From NCBI RefSeq assembly GCF_000516985.1, contig NW_006917094.1, positions 868,001 to 932,000 on the forward strand: a stretch of 64,000 nucleotides of DNA, given 5' to 3'. A model generated the notes under the pieces. The model worked only from the letters and a program-made list of their open reading frames with translations. It was not told the DNA's origin and searched no databases. The DNA comes from Pestalotiopsis fici W106-1 (taxonomy: Eukaryota; Ascomycota; Sordariomycetes; Amphisphaeriales; Sporocadaceae). The stretch's first letter is position 1. The number at the start of each line of letters is the position of its first letter. Position numbers and translations under genes: made by a program. Below are positions 10,409 to 23,600 of the stretch, one piece after another.

Positions 10409-13378
10409 ATGCATCTCGTTCCAAAGGAGGTTCGTTCTACTCCCGCCCATTCATTTGTTCAGCAGGTGGAGGGCGTACACGCTCTCTCTCTCGCGCGCGC
10501 GCGTACCGATTGATGTGCCCATGCATTTCCATGACACACAGTAAACCCACAACCCAGGTCATGGCTCTTGGCTAACATGAATGCTGCTCTTGCTGCTGCA
10601 CTAAACAGCTCGACAAGCTCGTCATATCACAGGTTGGCTTCCAAGCTCAGAAGAGGCTGGCCAGGGGTGTCAAGCTCAATCACTCTGAAGCTACTGTAAG
10701 ATATAATCCTCCATCGTTCCACGTGTGATCCATGCCGGGGTCTACTCTTTAATCGATTCAGGCACTACAATGCAGTAGATATTCGTGCCGGGCGAACACA
10801 CATACTCACAAGTAATTGGATTATTAGGCACTCATTGCCAACAATTTACAAGAGCTCATACGTGATGGCGCTCATACGGTCGCGGATCTCATGAACCTGG
10901 GCTCAACCATGCTGGGCCGGCGCCATGTCCAGTCCTCGGTACCGTCGACTTTGCATGAGATCCAGGTTGAGGGCACGTTTCCAACAGGCACATATCTCGT
11001 CACGGTTCACAACCCCATTGCCACGGAGGACGGCGATCTGGCACGGGCCTTGTACGGCTCCTTCCTACCCATCCCGGACCAGGATATCTTCCCACCCACC
11101 GAGGCCGCGGCGTACGAGGGCTCGAAGCAGCCCGGCGCTGTCGTTGCCGTCAAGGGCAAGGTTGTCCTCAATGAAGGCCGCAGACGGGTACGGCTGCGGG
11201 TGACAAGCAAAGGTGACCGGCCGATCCAGGTGGGCAGCCACTATCACTTCATTGAGACCAACCCGCTACTGGAGTTCGATCGCAAGCAGGCGTATGGCTT
11301 CCGCCTGGACATTCCAGCCGGCACTTCGGTCCGATTTGAGCCTGGCGACACCAAGACGGTGACGCTGGTCGAGATTGCCGGAAACAAGGTCATACGAGGC
11401 GGAAACCATCTTGCCACTGGCCAGGTCGACCTCTCAAGGGCTGATGAAATTATTACCAACTTGCAAAACGCCGGCTTCTCGCATCGCCCAGAGCCCGTGG
11501 GAGATATGGCGTCCATCAGCGCCTTTGCCATCGACCGCAGCGCTTATGTGACCATGTTTGGCCCTACCACCGGTGACCGGGTTAGACTGGGCAGCACAGA
11601 TCTCTGGATCAAGGTTGAGCGTGATCTCACGTCCTATGGTGACGAATGTAAGTTTGGTGGCGGCAAGACGCTTCGCGAAGGTATGGGTCAAGCCACGGGT
11701 AGATCGGACAAGATCACGCTGGATATGGTTGTGACAAACGCTCTAATCGTCGACTATACTGGCATATACAAGGCCGACATTGGCGTGAAAGACGGCTTCA
11801 TCGTGGGCATTGGAAAAGCTGGCAATCCAGACGTCATGGACGGTGTCACAGAGGGCATGATTGTAGGAAGTTGTACCGACGTGATTGCTGGCGAGGGCAA
11901 GATCATTACGGCTGGAGGATTGGACACGCACATTCACTTCATCTGTCCTCAGCAGGCCTACGAGTCAGTCGCGAGTGGTATAACTACTATGCTTGGCGGT
12001 GGTGTAGGGCCTAGGTTGGTTGACCCGTCATGCATGTTCCTTGACAGACACGATACTAACAGTCACTAGCGCCGGTACAAGTGCAACGACTTGCACTCCA
12101 GGAGCAAACTATACTCGGGATATGCTGAAAGCTTGTGACGAGCTCCCGCTCAACATAGGTATTACCGGCAAGGGCAACGATAGTGCACCTGAAGCGCTCC
12201 GCGAGCAGGTCGTTGCAGGTGCTTGTGGTCTGAAGCTTCACGAAGACTGGGGAAGTACTCCCGCAGCTATTGATTCGTGCCTGTCGGTCTGCGACGAGCT
12301 TGACGTGCAGTGTCTCATTCATACCGATACTCTCAACGAGTCTGGATACGTTGAATCTACCATTGGTGCTTTCAAGAACCGTGTCATCCACACCTACCAC
12401 ACCGAAGGCGCCGGTGGCGGTCATGCTCCAGATATTATCAGCGTGGTTGAACATCCAAATGTGCTGCCTTCCTCGACCAACCCTACGAGACCCTATACAC
12501 GCAACACACTCGACGAACACTTGGATATGTTGATGGTATGCCACCACCTGTCCAAGAACATTCCCGAAGATGTCGCTTTCGCCGAGTCCCGTATTCGTGC
12601 AGAGACCATTGCCGCAGAGGATGTGCTCCACGATCTCGGCGCCATCAGCATGATGTCCTCGGACTCGCAGGCTATGGGCCGTTGCGGCGAGGTGATTCTG
12701 CGGACGTGGAACACGGCACACAAGAACAAGCTGCAGCGCGGCACGCTCAAGGAGGACGAAGGCACTGATGCCGACAACTTTAGAGTCAAGCGTTACATCA
12801 GCAAGTATACCATTAACCCTGCTATCGCGCAGGGCATGGGACACTTGATTGGAAGTGTCGAGGTAGGCAGACTGGCCGATCTCGTGGTCTGGGACCCCGC
12901 CTGGTTTGGCGCAAAGCCCAGCTTGGTCGTCAAGAGCGGTTTGATCGCTTATGCTCAGATGGTGAGTTTCTCCTTGGATCAACTTTCTTTTTCTAATACA
13001 AATGCGAATATCGGCAAAATGTACACGTCCAACTAACATGTAACTTTTCTTTCCAAGGGCGACCCCAACGCTTCCATCCCCACGGTCCAGCCCATCATTG
13101 CCCGGCCCATGTTCGCCCCCTTGGTGCCGCGGACGAGCGTCCTCTTTGTATCACAGGTGTCCATCTCGACGGGCACCGTGGCGGGCTACGGGCTGCGCAA
13201 GCGCGTCGAGGCCGTGCGCAACTGCCGCAACATTAGCAAGCGCGACATGAAGTTCAACGACGTGATGCCCCGGATGCGCGTCGACCCGGAAAAGTACACG
13301 GTCGAGGCCGACGGCATGGTGTGCGAGGCCGAGCCCGCCGAGACGCTCCCGCTGAGCCAGCAGTGGTTTGTGTATTGA
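10409..13378 (+). CDS. ure1: Urease (nickel, single-chain eukaryotic type)
   Basis: Five exons, 10409-10429, 10609-10695, 10828-12014, 12070-12961 and 13058-13378, give 835 residues, the usual fungal length. It hydrolyses urea to ammonia and CO2 in the cytosol. The chain fuses the gamma (MHLVPKELDKL, across exons 1-2), beta ([11 protein letters not shown]) and alpha parts. Nickel and active-site signatures are all present: [18 protein letters not shown] with the lysine that is carbamylated in the family, [21 protein letters not shown], the flap VCHHL with catalytic His, and SSDSQAMGR. Exon 1 encodes only seven codons, but its sequence matches the conserved urease N-terminus. Introns 1 and 3 use weak GTTCGT and GTTGGT donors; introns 2 and 4 use GTAAGA and GTGAGT. 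Accessory urease genes are not in this window. Confidence 0.96.
10482..10504. repeat. CT tract followed by CG tract in urease intron 1
   Basis: A (CT)n run passes directly into a (CG)n run within the first urease intron. The alternating CG segment of about 12 bases is a classical Z-DNA-prone sequence. Whether it has any function is unknown. Confidence 0.85.
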
Positions 13379-14459
13379 GAAATTTTGTTGCGCTGGAGGT
13401 GAGAATACTCAAGGATGAGCTGCGCAGCGTCCTAGTTAGTGCCAGTCTGTTGTAGGCTCAAGGCTATAGGGGTATGTATAGCGAGTGTCATGACCCAATA
13501 TTGTCCTTTTTATCTGGCTGTACAGAAAACAAGCAAGTAGATCAGAAAGTTTAACATTTATTACCCTTTGAAACAAGAGCACTCATATGTCACTTGCGAA
13601 CAAATCGTTGGTGATTGCAAGAAAATACAATGTTACATATAAGAGCATTGGATATACTATGTACCATGTGTAATACTCAAAACCGGACACCCTAGCTCTC
13701 CGTGCTTAAGTCGCCAAAGCACTGGAACTGTATATACTTGAGCTCCAATATATACTCTGTATCTAGCAGTCTTTGCTTTCTGTCCATGGTCGCTCATAGT
13801 GTTGGGGTTTGTTTCTCGTCAGTCCTGCCAATAATTTGTACCATATTGAAGTAGGTTATCAGTCTTTAATATAGCCATACTTTATACCATCTATCTTGTC
13901 GGCGATTGTAACAGGGAACTAGTGTAATGCCGTCGACCTATGTGCTATTGTTCATCGTATAATACTATTTCTCTTTGAAACACTCGCCACTTACATATAA
14001 CAATTTTACATATCAGTTGAATGTTTTATTACTCTTTATGCCATGTTTCGCATAAAGCAAATGAGCAGAATGTTGACTGACAATAATTGATTGTTTTGGG
14101 AACAGCATGTGAATTTGCGGTACAATTCGACCGCCTAGAAAATCCCTACTCGAACTCCTTGACCCTTTATGTACCAATGATTGCTGCCTTGTTCAGTGTC
14201 AACGCGACACGAAAGCAGCAGAAACTCGTAAATTCATACAACCAGCCACCGGGCTTAGAAAACCAGTCCTCCCCCCCTCCCTTTCTCTTCGAACACTCGA
14301 ATTTGCCCTCATAATTGTTGACCCCATGCCCCCTCCGATCAAAATCACCAAAGACCAGTTGGCAACATCATGTACGTGCGGTACGGTACGCAAGTGGTAT
14401 CTCCATAGACAGCAGGAAAGAAGAAACATTGTAGGAATACACAGAGACGAAGATGATGT
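13379..14459. other. Convergent intergenic region, urease to HMG-box gene
   Basis: About 1.08 kb, AT-rich, containing both 3' untranslated regions. No open frame with recognisable content was seen. Confidence 0.55.
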
Positions 14460-16119
14460 TTAGTTCTTCTTCTTGCGGGCGGACTTCTTAGGCTCCTCCG
14501 ACGCAGGCTCTGCAACCTTGGACTGGCGCTTGCGCTTCTTCTCGGGACTGGCGGGCGTGGCGGTCTTAGCGGCACTAGCCTCGACGTCCTCTCCGTCGGC
14601 AGCGGTACTCTTGCGCTTTCTGCTGGGCTTGGGCTTGGGGGTCTTGGTCATCTCCTCAGGGACAGCAGCGACAGCGACGGGGGCAGACATCTGGAGCTGC
14701 TCAACGATGGCATCCTGATCGTTGCCTCCGATACCTCCGGCAGCGGGGTCGACGCCAGCGAGGTTAGGCTGAGGAAGTTGGTTGGCATCAGCATAAGTGA
14801 GAGCCTCTTGGTCGCTCATATCCCTGGCAGTCAAGTTACCAGCCTTGTAGGAGGCAACACGGGCGTTGTAGAGACGCAGGTTGAACTGGTAAGCATTGTT
14901 CCAGGCCTGTAAACTCGAGTAAGTATTTGCTGCAGTGACAATGTGCCATTGTGTAACTCACATTCTTGTCATCGGGACCCATGGCCGCCCAGCGCCTTTG
15001 TCCCTCTTCCTGAACGGCGCCCTTGGGAGCATCGGCACCCAGGTCATTTGCAATGATGGGGCGAGCGGTTTGCATGTAGAGGAAGTAAGGAGTCAGGGGC
15101 CTCTTGGGGGCATTGGGGTCATGCTGGCGCTTCTTGCGCTCCTTCTTCTCCTCGGCAGCGGGGAGAGCCTCAGTAGGCGGCGGCGCAAAACCAAGAGAGG
15201 CTCCATCGAGTCTGGCAAGAGCACCAAGGCTAGGGATGTTCTCCAGGGAAGTGGGCTCGCCAACAAGCAAGTTGCTTTGGCGCAGGTAGTCAGCTGCGAA
15301 ATCCCTCAGCAGCTCCTGGATGGTAGACAAGCGGGAGTGAACCTTTTATCGAGTATTAGCGACAGGCTTCGATTTGTTTTGTTGGTGGGATGACATGGAG
15401 AATTGTGATTCAGAAAAGCAATCAGTTGCATCTCATCTTGCAGCCACGCGGGTGTTGTAAGCAACAGTATAGAAGCTCCCATTACCCCTGCACCTCGACA
15501 ATGCGGGGTCGAACATAAACAGGACAGGCGCTAAAGACGCGTCTCGTAATGTCGTATGAACACTTCTTCATACATTGCACGCATTGTCCATGGCCACGGT
15601 TGAGATATTGTAAAAGCTTATGAGATCATTTTGGAGGGAGTGTCGGTGATCTCGCATGACGAGTCACCGAGTCATGACTTAGGATGAGTGCATGGCATGA
15701 GAGTGCAGGATTGTTGTCGAGGACAAATCGAATGAATGCATGTTTAACGGTGTGGGATGATGGAAAGCTTGCACAAGTGAAAACATTGCGCAAGGTGGCA
15801 GAGAAATACGGGTATTTCTGTGTTGGGCTAACAGGTTTGCATCTCGCAAAAGAGTGGTAATGTCTGTTTCCAGACGGTGGCCGAAGCGTTGTTGTTTTTT
15901 TTTTCTAGCTGTTGAGGGTGGGCAAAAAAAAAAAAGCATGGGACTTACAGAGTCTCTCAGTCTTGCGTACTCGGCGCGGTTAATGACGAGTGTGGCCGAC
16001 GAGTTGTCGGGCAGGACCTGCGATGCAGCGGGAGCAGGGACTTGGGGCAAAAGCTGTGGTGGTGCTGGCGTCGGGACCGCGGCGACGGCAGCCTTCTGTT
16101 CCTTCTTAGGGCGGGCCAT
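14460..16119 (-). CDS. HMG-box chromatin protein
   Basis: Three exons, complement of 15949-16119, 14962-15342 and 14460-14906, give 332 residues. The N-terminus (MARPKKEQK then Ala/Pro-rich) leads to a predicted helical segment around TIQELLRDFAADYL. A single HMG box follows, beginning HDPNAPKRPLTPYFLYMQ and running across the second intron into AWNNAYQFNLRLYNARVASYK. The C-terminus is rich in Lys/Arg and Ala (PKPKPSRKRK, SARKKKN), a typical nuclear and DNA-binding tail. It is likely an abundant HMGB-type architectural protein rather than a mating-type factor, because flanking mating-type genes are absent. The first intron is 606 nt, long for this genome, with donor GTAAGT and a TAATAC branch-like site before AAAAG. 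The stop is TAA at 14460-14462. Confidence 0.87.
15895..15935. repeat. T10 / A12 inverted homopolymer pair in HMG intron 1
   Basis: Ten T at 15895-15904 and twelve A at 15924-15935, 19 bases apart, lie just downstream of the first donor on the transcribed minus strand. The RNA could form an A-U hairpin close to the 5' splice site. Confidence 0.75.
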
Positions 16120-19100
16120 TTTTTACTTTTTCTTTGGTGGTTGAGCGCCGGCGAGGTGTTGTGGTGACTGTGGCTGGGATAAGAGTTCTGAAAGAATCGA
16201 GGGCCTGGGGCGGTGTCCTGAATCGTTGAATGGAGACAAACAAATTCAGTGAAGTTCTGGGGCTGATTTTGGGGCCTTTGAACAGTGGAGTAGTGGAAGC
16301 GCGAATTTCGCCAGTGAATTAAGTTGGAAGAGGGAGAAGAGGGACGGCGCAAATCAGCGCCTAAGGTTTGGGGGACGTTGGCATTTATGTGAGGGGCAGC
16401 CGGGTCACTGATTGCGCTGGATCGCCCACTCAGTCTTGGGGGGAGGGGGTCAGCTCCAGCAGCCGACAATTTTTTTTTTTCTTCTGATCTTCGCGCTTCA
16501 CCACAGGCACCACCTTGGGAGGGGGCCACCTCCACCCAACCTAGGACAGAACGGCCTGGGCGGTCCCTCCCATTTGCTTGTGCCCTACCTAATGTACATT
16601 ACCTACACCCGAGGGACTGCTCAACCTACCGACATGCCACCTTATTACCTGTGCCATACAAACATTTTTTTTTTTCTCACAAAGACTACCGACTGAAAGT
16701 GATGCCACTCTGGCGCTTCCCTGCCCCGCCCAGTTTCCTCTGTATGCTGGGGCTCGGGTACCTCTTAGCATCACCAAATACCTTTTTACCTTTAACCTAC
16801 ACTCATCCCACCACCGCAGCCCAGTTGCACAGAAGGTAATAGAACCACCCAATGGCAACAACATGAACAGCCAACTCCTGGCAAGAGCCATGAAGCTCGC
16901 GTAATGCAATGAAGAGGATTTAATGAATCCTTTTAGAATGAGCCCATAGGTCATTCTCCAGTGCAGTTGAATATCACAATTGAATAATTCAACTGCAAAG
17001 GGCCTGCAAAAAAGTGAACTATCATCCAGTTTGAATGCTTTTAGGTCTTCTGTTGTTGTGCTGCCACGCGCCGAGGCAGAACGAGCGAGCATCTCTTGAG
17101 AGTAAGAGGATCATTGCTGCTCCAATTGATCAATGTGTCCTTGCCAGTGGTAGGTACTTTTAGCAGCGACTGGGTCGCCCAACGAGAAATGCCAGGGGGT
17201 GGTGGTCTGGTGCTTCGCGCTTTCAATCGATGGGCGACGTAAAAACAGCAGCACTGCACAACAAGACCGGGGCTCAACGTCTTCGCGCGCAGGTACTTGG
17301 CGCACCCGATTTTGCAGGTCCTGGCATATTGCAGTCGATTGGAAAATTGAAGAATTTGTGCAGTAGCTGGAATTATTCCGGGGCAACTCGTACTTACAAT
17401 TTGTGCGCTGAGAGTTTCTGCATCGTTTTCTTGGTTTCCGCATCGCTGGCGGTGTGTTGGAGACCAGCCGGCACCGCTGGAACTTGAGCTCCTGTTTAAA
17501 GGGTTCATGGGCCATGAGGGTGCTGATGTAGCGACTTTTATGGTGTTTTAGGCTTGTTCATGCAGGGCTCCATCGGTGACACGCTTGCCCCACGCTCACT
17601 GGCTGATACCAGTGGTGCTGATGCACTATTGTCGACTCTGGCAAGCTGCCCCTGCTAAAGCGGCAATCGCCCGCCCAAGCGCCCGAGCATTTTCTTTCGC
17701 ATCAGTCGCTGTGATCTGGCGCTCTGAATTTCCAGACACCCCAGGACCCCCCACGTCCTAGACTCCCCATTGATACCTCCCAAGGTCCGCTTACTTGCTC
17801 GCTCGCTCAGCTCTGTCTACTGGCCGCCCAGTCTCAGTGCGCTTATGCCCAGCAAGTCTACTACTCGATGGGCAACGTAGCAAGCCCTCGCCTTGAGAAG
17901 CTGGAAGCTGGAGAGGGGACCATAACGTGAGCACGGAATCTCTTTAGAAGGGCCAGCGGAAAGGGCCTCAGACTCGGTGGCTCTTGCAAGCTAGCGATGC
18001 CGCCTTGCACCTTACTGCTTGTTCTTTCAAGTCCAGTGCTTGAATCGTTGCCGCCATCTCTCTCTCTCTCTTCCTACCAGTGAGTGTGGGCATTGGAAAT
18101 CCTCTGAGCCCGTTGGCTGAATTCATGGCCTAAAGCCTCGTCATGATTTTCTTTACCTACACCTGGGCAGTACCCTCCGTACTGCATCACTAAATTGCCC
18201 TGATTCTTCTCTTTATTGTTACGCTGGGTCACGCCGGCTGGGTTCCAAGAAGGCCCTCGTGTCTTGAGGCCTCGCCTCTGTCATTTTACTTGTGAGGTGC
18301 TGTCTGACATGCTAACAAGAGCTTCGCTGCTGCCCTTTTGCCTCGATGTTTACAGGTCTCGTGCGACAGCACAAATATACTTCGTATAGCAAGTGTCAAC
18401 TCATGCTGTTGCATCGCCATTCTTCTGCGGAACTCTCCAAAAGTTTCTTAGGCTCTCTACCTTGTAGTAATGATTCCAACTCCCACGATGCAATCCCTAC
18501 CTGATCTACCTTATTTCGATGCAGTCGTCAGCCCTTGATCCCTCACAACGGCTCCTCTCCACGCACTTGTATTAGCATTATGATTCTGTTATTGTATGAG
18601 TCGCATCACCCTTCCATCTTCGTTCAGCGCCAACGGGCCTTGTTGCCTCTGTTGACCCCTCGTCTTGCCTGAAGCGGACGACGGCCATGGCCTTTTGGCG
18701 GGTTCCAAACTATCATCCTGCCATCATTTGAGAGTAGTTATATATGCCACACCTGATAGATCCCATCTATATTGAGCTCTACCAATCCGACATCACCAAC
18801 TACACACCGCCTCTAGAGATTGCATGCATGGATGAACTTTTTCTGCTACAGGTAGAAATGCTATACTGGTCGACAACTAAAACCACGTTCCATCTTACTT
18901 CGCGATAACTACTCGTCTCTATGATACCACAAATTTGCTCAAACTATGCATTTATTGTGAGTCCGCTCGACTGTTCACAGTCTTGATTCTTGCACGGCCC
19001 AACATGCAACTACTCGAAATGGTCTCAATCCCTAAATATCCCATCTTCTTTAATCTTGCGGCATGTTGTGTAGGTTTTTAGATCAAGTGATGGTCGGGTA

Positions 19101-20652
19101 CGAAATTCGAGCAGCATGTATTCGTCGTGCATCAATAATTGCGTTTCGTGGATCGGCTATATCAACATGACTGCCTGCCCCTAAAGGTGGTGTTTTGTCG
19201 TCACAACAACAACAATCCGATGCCTACCTACGCGATATGGAGACATTGAAACATGTTACATCTTTGACATCATCAAGTATATTTTGTCAACAGTTGCTCG
19301 ATATATCTTATCTATTGATGGATTTGAAGATTTGAAGATATCGGGTAAAGAGATGGCTACGCCGAGAAAAAGGTGGCAGAAAGCTCTGACGCGTCAGGAG
19401 AGATCAGGTATTCAGACAAAGTGCAATGAAAGTCATGGCGCGACAGGGATGGGTATTAGCACGAGGCTGCAGAGGTCAAATACACTAGAGGTGATGGATA
19501 CTAATAGCATCATGGTGCGGGGTCGCCTTTGAGAAATGGCAACAGGAAATCTGCGCTTGCTTGGGCCAGACCGCGTAGTGGTACACAGTAGTCGTGAGTC
19601 TCCATCTCTCCATGTCTCCAGCACAGTCGGTGGCATCTGTAGCCTCGCACAGAATCAAACATGATGGCAATGCCACGTGCGGAGCCGCTCGCGATTCTCT
19701 TCACCGTTTTCTGATGGACGATGGGAAACAAAACACCGCCCCCTCGAGAGCTTGACTAGTTGGCTCATGCTAAGGTTAGATGTTCTTGGCGGGCGCATAG
19801 CTCTTGTCAGGGTCCAGCTAAGGTAGATAGTCTAGCCGTGAGAAGTCGGTCCAAGGTTTGTTCTCATTCTACGCGTATCAATGCTACTGTGCCCGCGGGC
19901 TGGCTGAAGCGCGGGCAAGTGATAAGAATGTCATGTAGTACGTTGACCAACCAATGTACTGTAGCTGCGGTACATGCCCATGAGAATACAGTAGAGACTA
20001 CACGCGCCTCAGCCAAAGAGACATCAGGCAAGTTGGGCGTGTCGAGTACGTAAATGGTGGGTACGTAGTTGGTCTTGGCAAGAGCTTGTTGATGCTGTCT
20101 GTTCCATGACAAGGCATCTCAGCTTTCCAACACATACCTACACTACTACGACGTGCATACAGGTGATGGATGGCCTCCGATCGCCCACACTGAAAAGAAA
20201 AATACCCTGTTCGTTGGCCGTTGTATGGGAAGAGGAACTCAAGTGCTGCAGCCTCTTGAATCTTGCCTGTGCTACCTTACCTAGCCCCCCCTGTCAGGCC
20301 AGAACAGACTACCGGCCGACGGCTCAGAGCGTTTCACATTCGCTCCTCCACCTCAGCTGTGTAAGTCGGCGGCGATCCAATAAAATCAACGGAGCTTGCA
20401 CATCGCGGTCTTGGCAGTTCTGAATCAAGACGATCCCCTCGTTCGACGGGGAGAGCTTTCAATGCTGCCCCTCCAAACACGTCACATTTTCTCTGCTCCC
20501 CTGGATTTCTGGATTTCCCTTCTTCTTCTTCCCCCATATGAACCCGAGTCTTCTTCCCTGGCGTCTCTCGTTCTCCCTTTTCATGTAAACACCATCTTTG
20601 CGAATCCACACCTACTTTTATACCATTCGAAAAGCATCTTGAGCTGGCCAGG
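16120..20652. other. 4.5-kb gene-poor region between HMG-box and het-C genes
   Basis: This is the longest stretch without a supported gene. Open frames are short, have no recognisable domains and many start at non-ATG codons. The 17.5-19.0 kb part is pyrimidine-rich on the plus strand, including a TCTCTCTC run near 18057-18070. T-runs occur near 16471 and 16665. The last few hundred bases are presumably the het-C promoter and leader. I see no AT collapse typical of strong RIP and no transposase remnant. A noncoding RNA or a very decayed gene cannot be excluded. Confidence 0.55.
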
Positions 20653-23600
20653 ATGTTTACTTTGAAGCCCTACCCCGCCCTGTTGGCGCTGGTAGTCTTG
20701 CTGGTCTATGCCAGACCAGCCCTGGCGTTTGGTGCTGGCAACATCGCCTCTATCTCCAAGGTTGAGGGCCAGAACTGTAAGTTTACTCGATTCATTGCCC
20801 TTTGGCATCTTGGCAGCGACAAATTACCTCCCAATTGGTTCTTCGCTTTTTTCTAACAACTATCTGCTTTACAGGGCGCCATGGCGATATCGAGGATACT
20901 CTGCTCACTCTTCTTCTGGCCCGTGCCGCCGGCGGCAAGAAGTTTGACAAGCTTGCTGTCTCCCGTGTCTACTTTGGAAACTGGCTCCGTGACTACTCGC
21001 AGGCTATCGATGTGGGAACGGTCAAGTCTGTCTCGGCCGAGGCCATTCGCCTTTTGCTCTGCGTTCTCGGTTTCTTGACCTTTGGCTACGGCTCCAAGGA
21101 ATTCGAAGTCACTGCAGATCGCCTGGGCACTTACCGTCCCGAGGACCACATTGGTAAGCAATCTTCCTTCTAGATATCCTCCTGTTCAATCCTATACCAG
21201 GCGCCCCAATCTGAATGAGCCATTACTCTGCCGGCGGCAGTCTCTCAAGAGGAACTCGGCTAACCACATCTTCCAGATAACCCCAAGGGATACCCTGCCC
21301 CTGGAGTTGATGCTCGCGACTATGACAAACGACTCCGTGGACCCATCGACGAGGAGGTTGAACTTGCCGTCGATGAGCGGACCGGCCTCAAGAACTACAT
21401 CGCAAACGAGGATGTCAACATCATGACTACTGCCTTGCATATCAGAAAGCTCTTTGGCCGTTGCATTGAGCTCGGACGTTCATACAACCAGAACCGAAAC
21501 AAGGATGACTTCTACGAGGCTCTGAGACTCATGGGAACTGGTCTCCACGCATGCGAAGGTGAGATATGCACCATGAACCCCGTTCGACTACTTGCAAGGA
21601 CACGTATTGATTGACAAACCGTAGATTTCCTTGCCCACAGTAACTACACCGAGCTGGCTCTTATCGAGTTGGGTGAGCGCGATGTCTTCCCTCACGTTGG
21701 TCGTGACACCAAGATGCGCATTGAAGGCGTCCGCCACGAAGTCTACCCCTGTATCACCGGTACTTTTGGCGGTGTCGATTTCTTGCATTCTGTGACTGGA
21801 GAAGGTACGTTTCCCTAGCTGGGGATGTCGCCTTTGGATGCCATGCTAACATGAGAGTCAGTCTCCGACAAGCTGACGCAGAATGAAATTGATGAGCTTG
21901 AGGGTACCTTGACCAACAACTCCAAGAACGACACTAGCTACATTGCAGACCTGTTGGACAAGATCCCTGACGGTCTCATTGGCGGCTCCGGCGACAAGAA
22001 GCAGCAGATGCAAGAGATCCAGGAAAACGCAAACAACTCGCAGATGGAGAACGTCTCGGTCTCGCCTCGTGACCCGGAAGAGTTCACTGTTTACGTTCAG
22101 AACATCTTCAAGCAGATAATGCCTGCCATTGAGTTCCACGATGAGCTTCTGAAGAGCATCAGCGAGGCTATTGAGAAGATTCCCGTCCTGCCCAAGCTCA
22201 TTGAGAACCTCGAGGAGCAAATGTCTGTCTGGGTCTTCTCCATCATGGCACCCATGGTCGTCCCCGTCCTCCAGCAGATCAAGAACGAGCTGCGAACTGG
22301 CTCTGCCGAGATCATTGCCAGCAGTGAAAATGAGCAGCACATTGTCTTCAACGACGACAACTGCTCTGACCCTACCCACTCCATGTTGTCCAAGGACCAC
22401 TTCTCCAACGTAAGCTTTTCATGCAATCAGTTCCGAACACAGGAAACTAATTTCCTTTTATAGATCCTCAATGAGGCTGCTGGCAAGACTGCCAGCAAGG
22501 TGGTTGGGTGGGTTGTTCCGCAGTTGATGGAGGCTTGGGATGATGAGAGCGTCGACGTTGATCGTCTGATGAACCGCATCATCACTGGTGTCATGCACCA
22601 CCCCGCTCAGCGTGACCAGGGTGAGGATGGCGCCAAGGACTGCAGAGAGATCATGATCCGCTCTGTTGAGGACTGGTGGAACCAGAAGGATGACTCCGAA
22701 AAGGATGAGTTCCGTCGCAAGTTGTCACGCGAGGGTGTCCAGAACGGTGAGAACCACAAGGAGGGTGTTCACGATACTGGTCATGGTTGTGGCAAGCCTC
22801 TTGGCATGCACAAGAACTTTGCCGAGGGCGGAACCTTTGAGGACCGCATTGCCGGCGCTGCCGCTGACGCTATCGTCGGTGGCATTACGGGTGGCATTTC
22901 CGACGCCGTTGAGTCCCAGACCGGCATCTCGCTGCCGACTAGCGGCTCTGGATCGTCTGGCCGTCGTCAAGACGAGTCAAGCGAGGGTGGTCTAGGTGGC
23001 CTCCTAAGCAAGGTTGGAGGATCTTTCCTCGGAGGCTTCAAGAAGGACGAAGAGGAGTCCTTCTCCAGCCGTCGCGAGGATGACAACTCCTACACTGAGT
23101 CTCGCACAGAATACGGACACTCTGGCAACCGCTACGGCCAAGCCGAAGTCTCCCGAACCGAGTACTCTGGCGGTGGTGAATCCGAGAGCTACATGCGGTA
23201 TGAGCAAAACGAAGACCGCCGAGGTAACACAAGTAGCCACGGCTACGAGGAGCGCACCGAGACTCGTCCTAGCCACGGCGGCGGCTATGAGCAGCGCACT
23301 GAGCGCCGATGGGAAGACAACGGAAACACATACGAACAGCGAGAGGAAAGCTCTTGGGGCGGTGGCCGACGTGACGAGGGCGGTCGTGACGACTTTGGCG
23401 GCGGTGAACGCCGTGAAGAGGGCTTCGGTGGAGGCTTCGGAGGCGGTCGCCGCGACGACGACTTTGGTGGCCGCCGCGAGGAAGGCTTTGGCGGCGGTTA
23501 CGGAGGTGGCCGCCGTGATGATGATTTCGGTGGTCGTCGTGATGACGACTTTGGTGGCCGCCGTGAGGAAGGATTCGGTGGCGGTCGTCGCGACGACGAC

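Noticed and set aside
12056..13039. 327-codon minus-strand open frame
   Set aside because: Antisense to urease exon 4, where the sense strand encodes active-site motifs.
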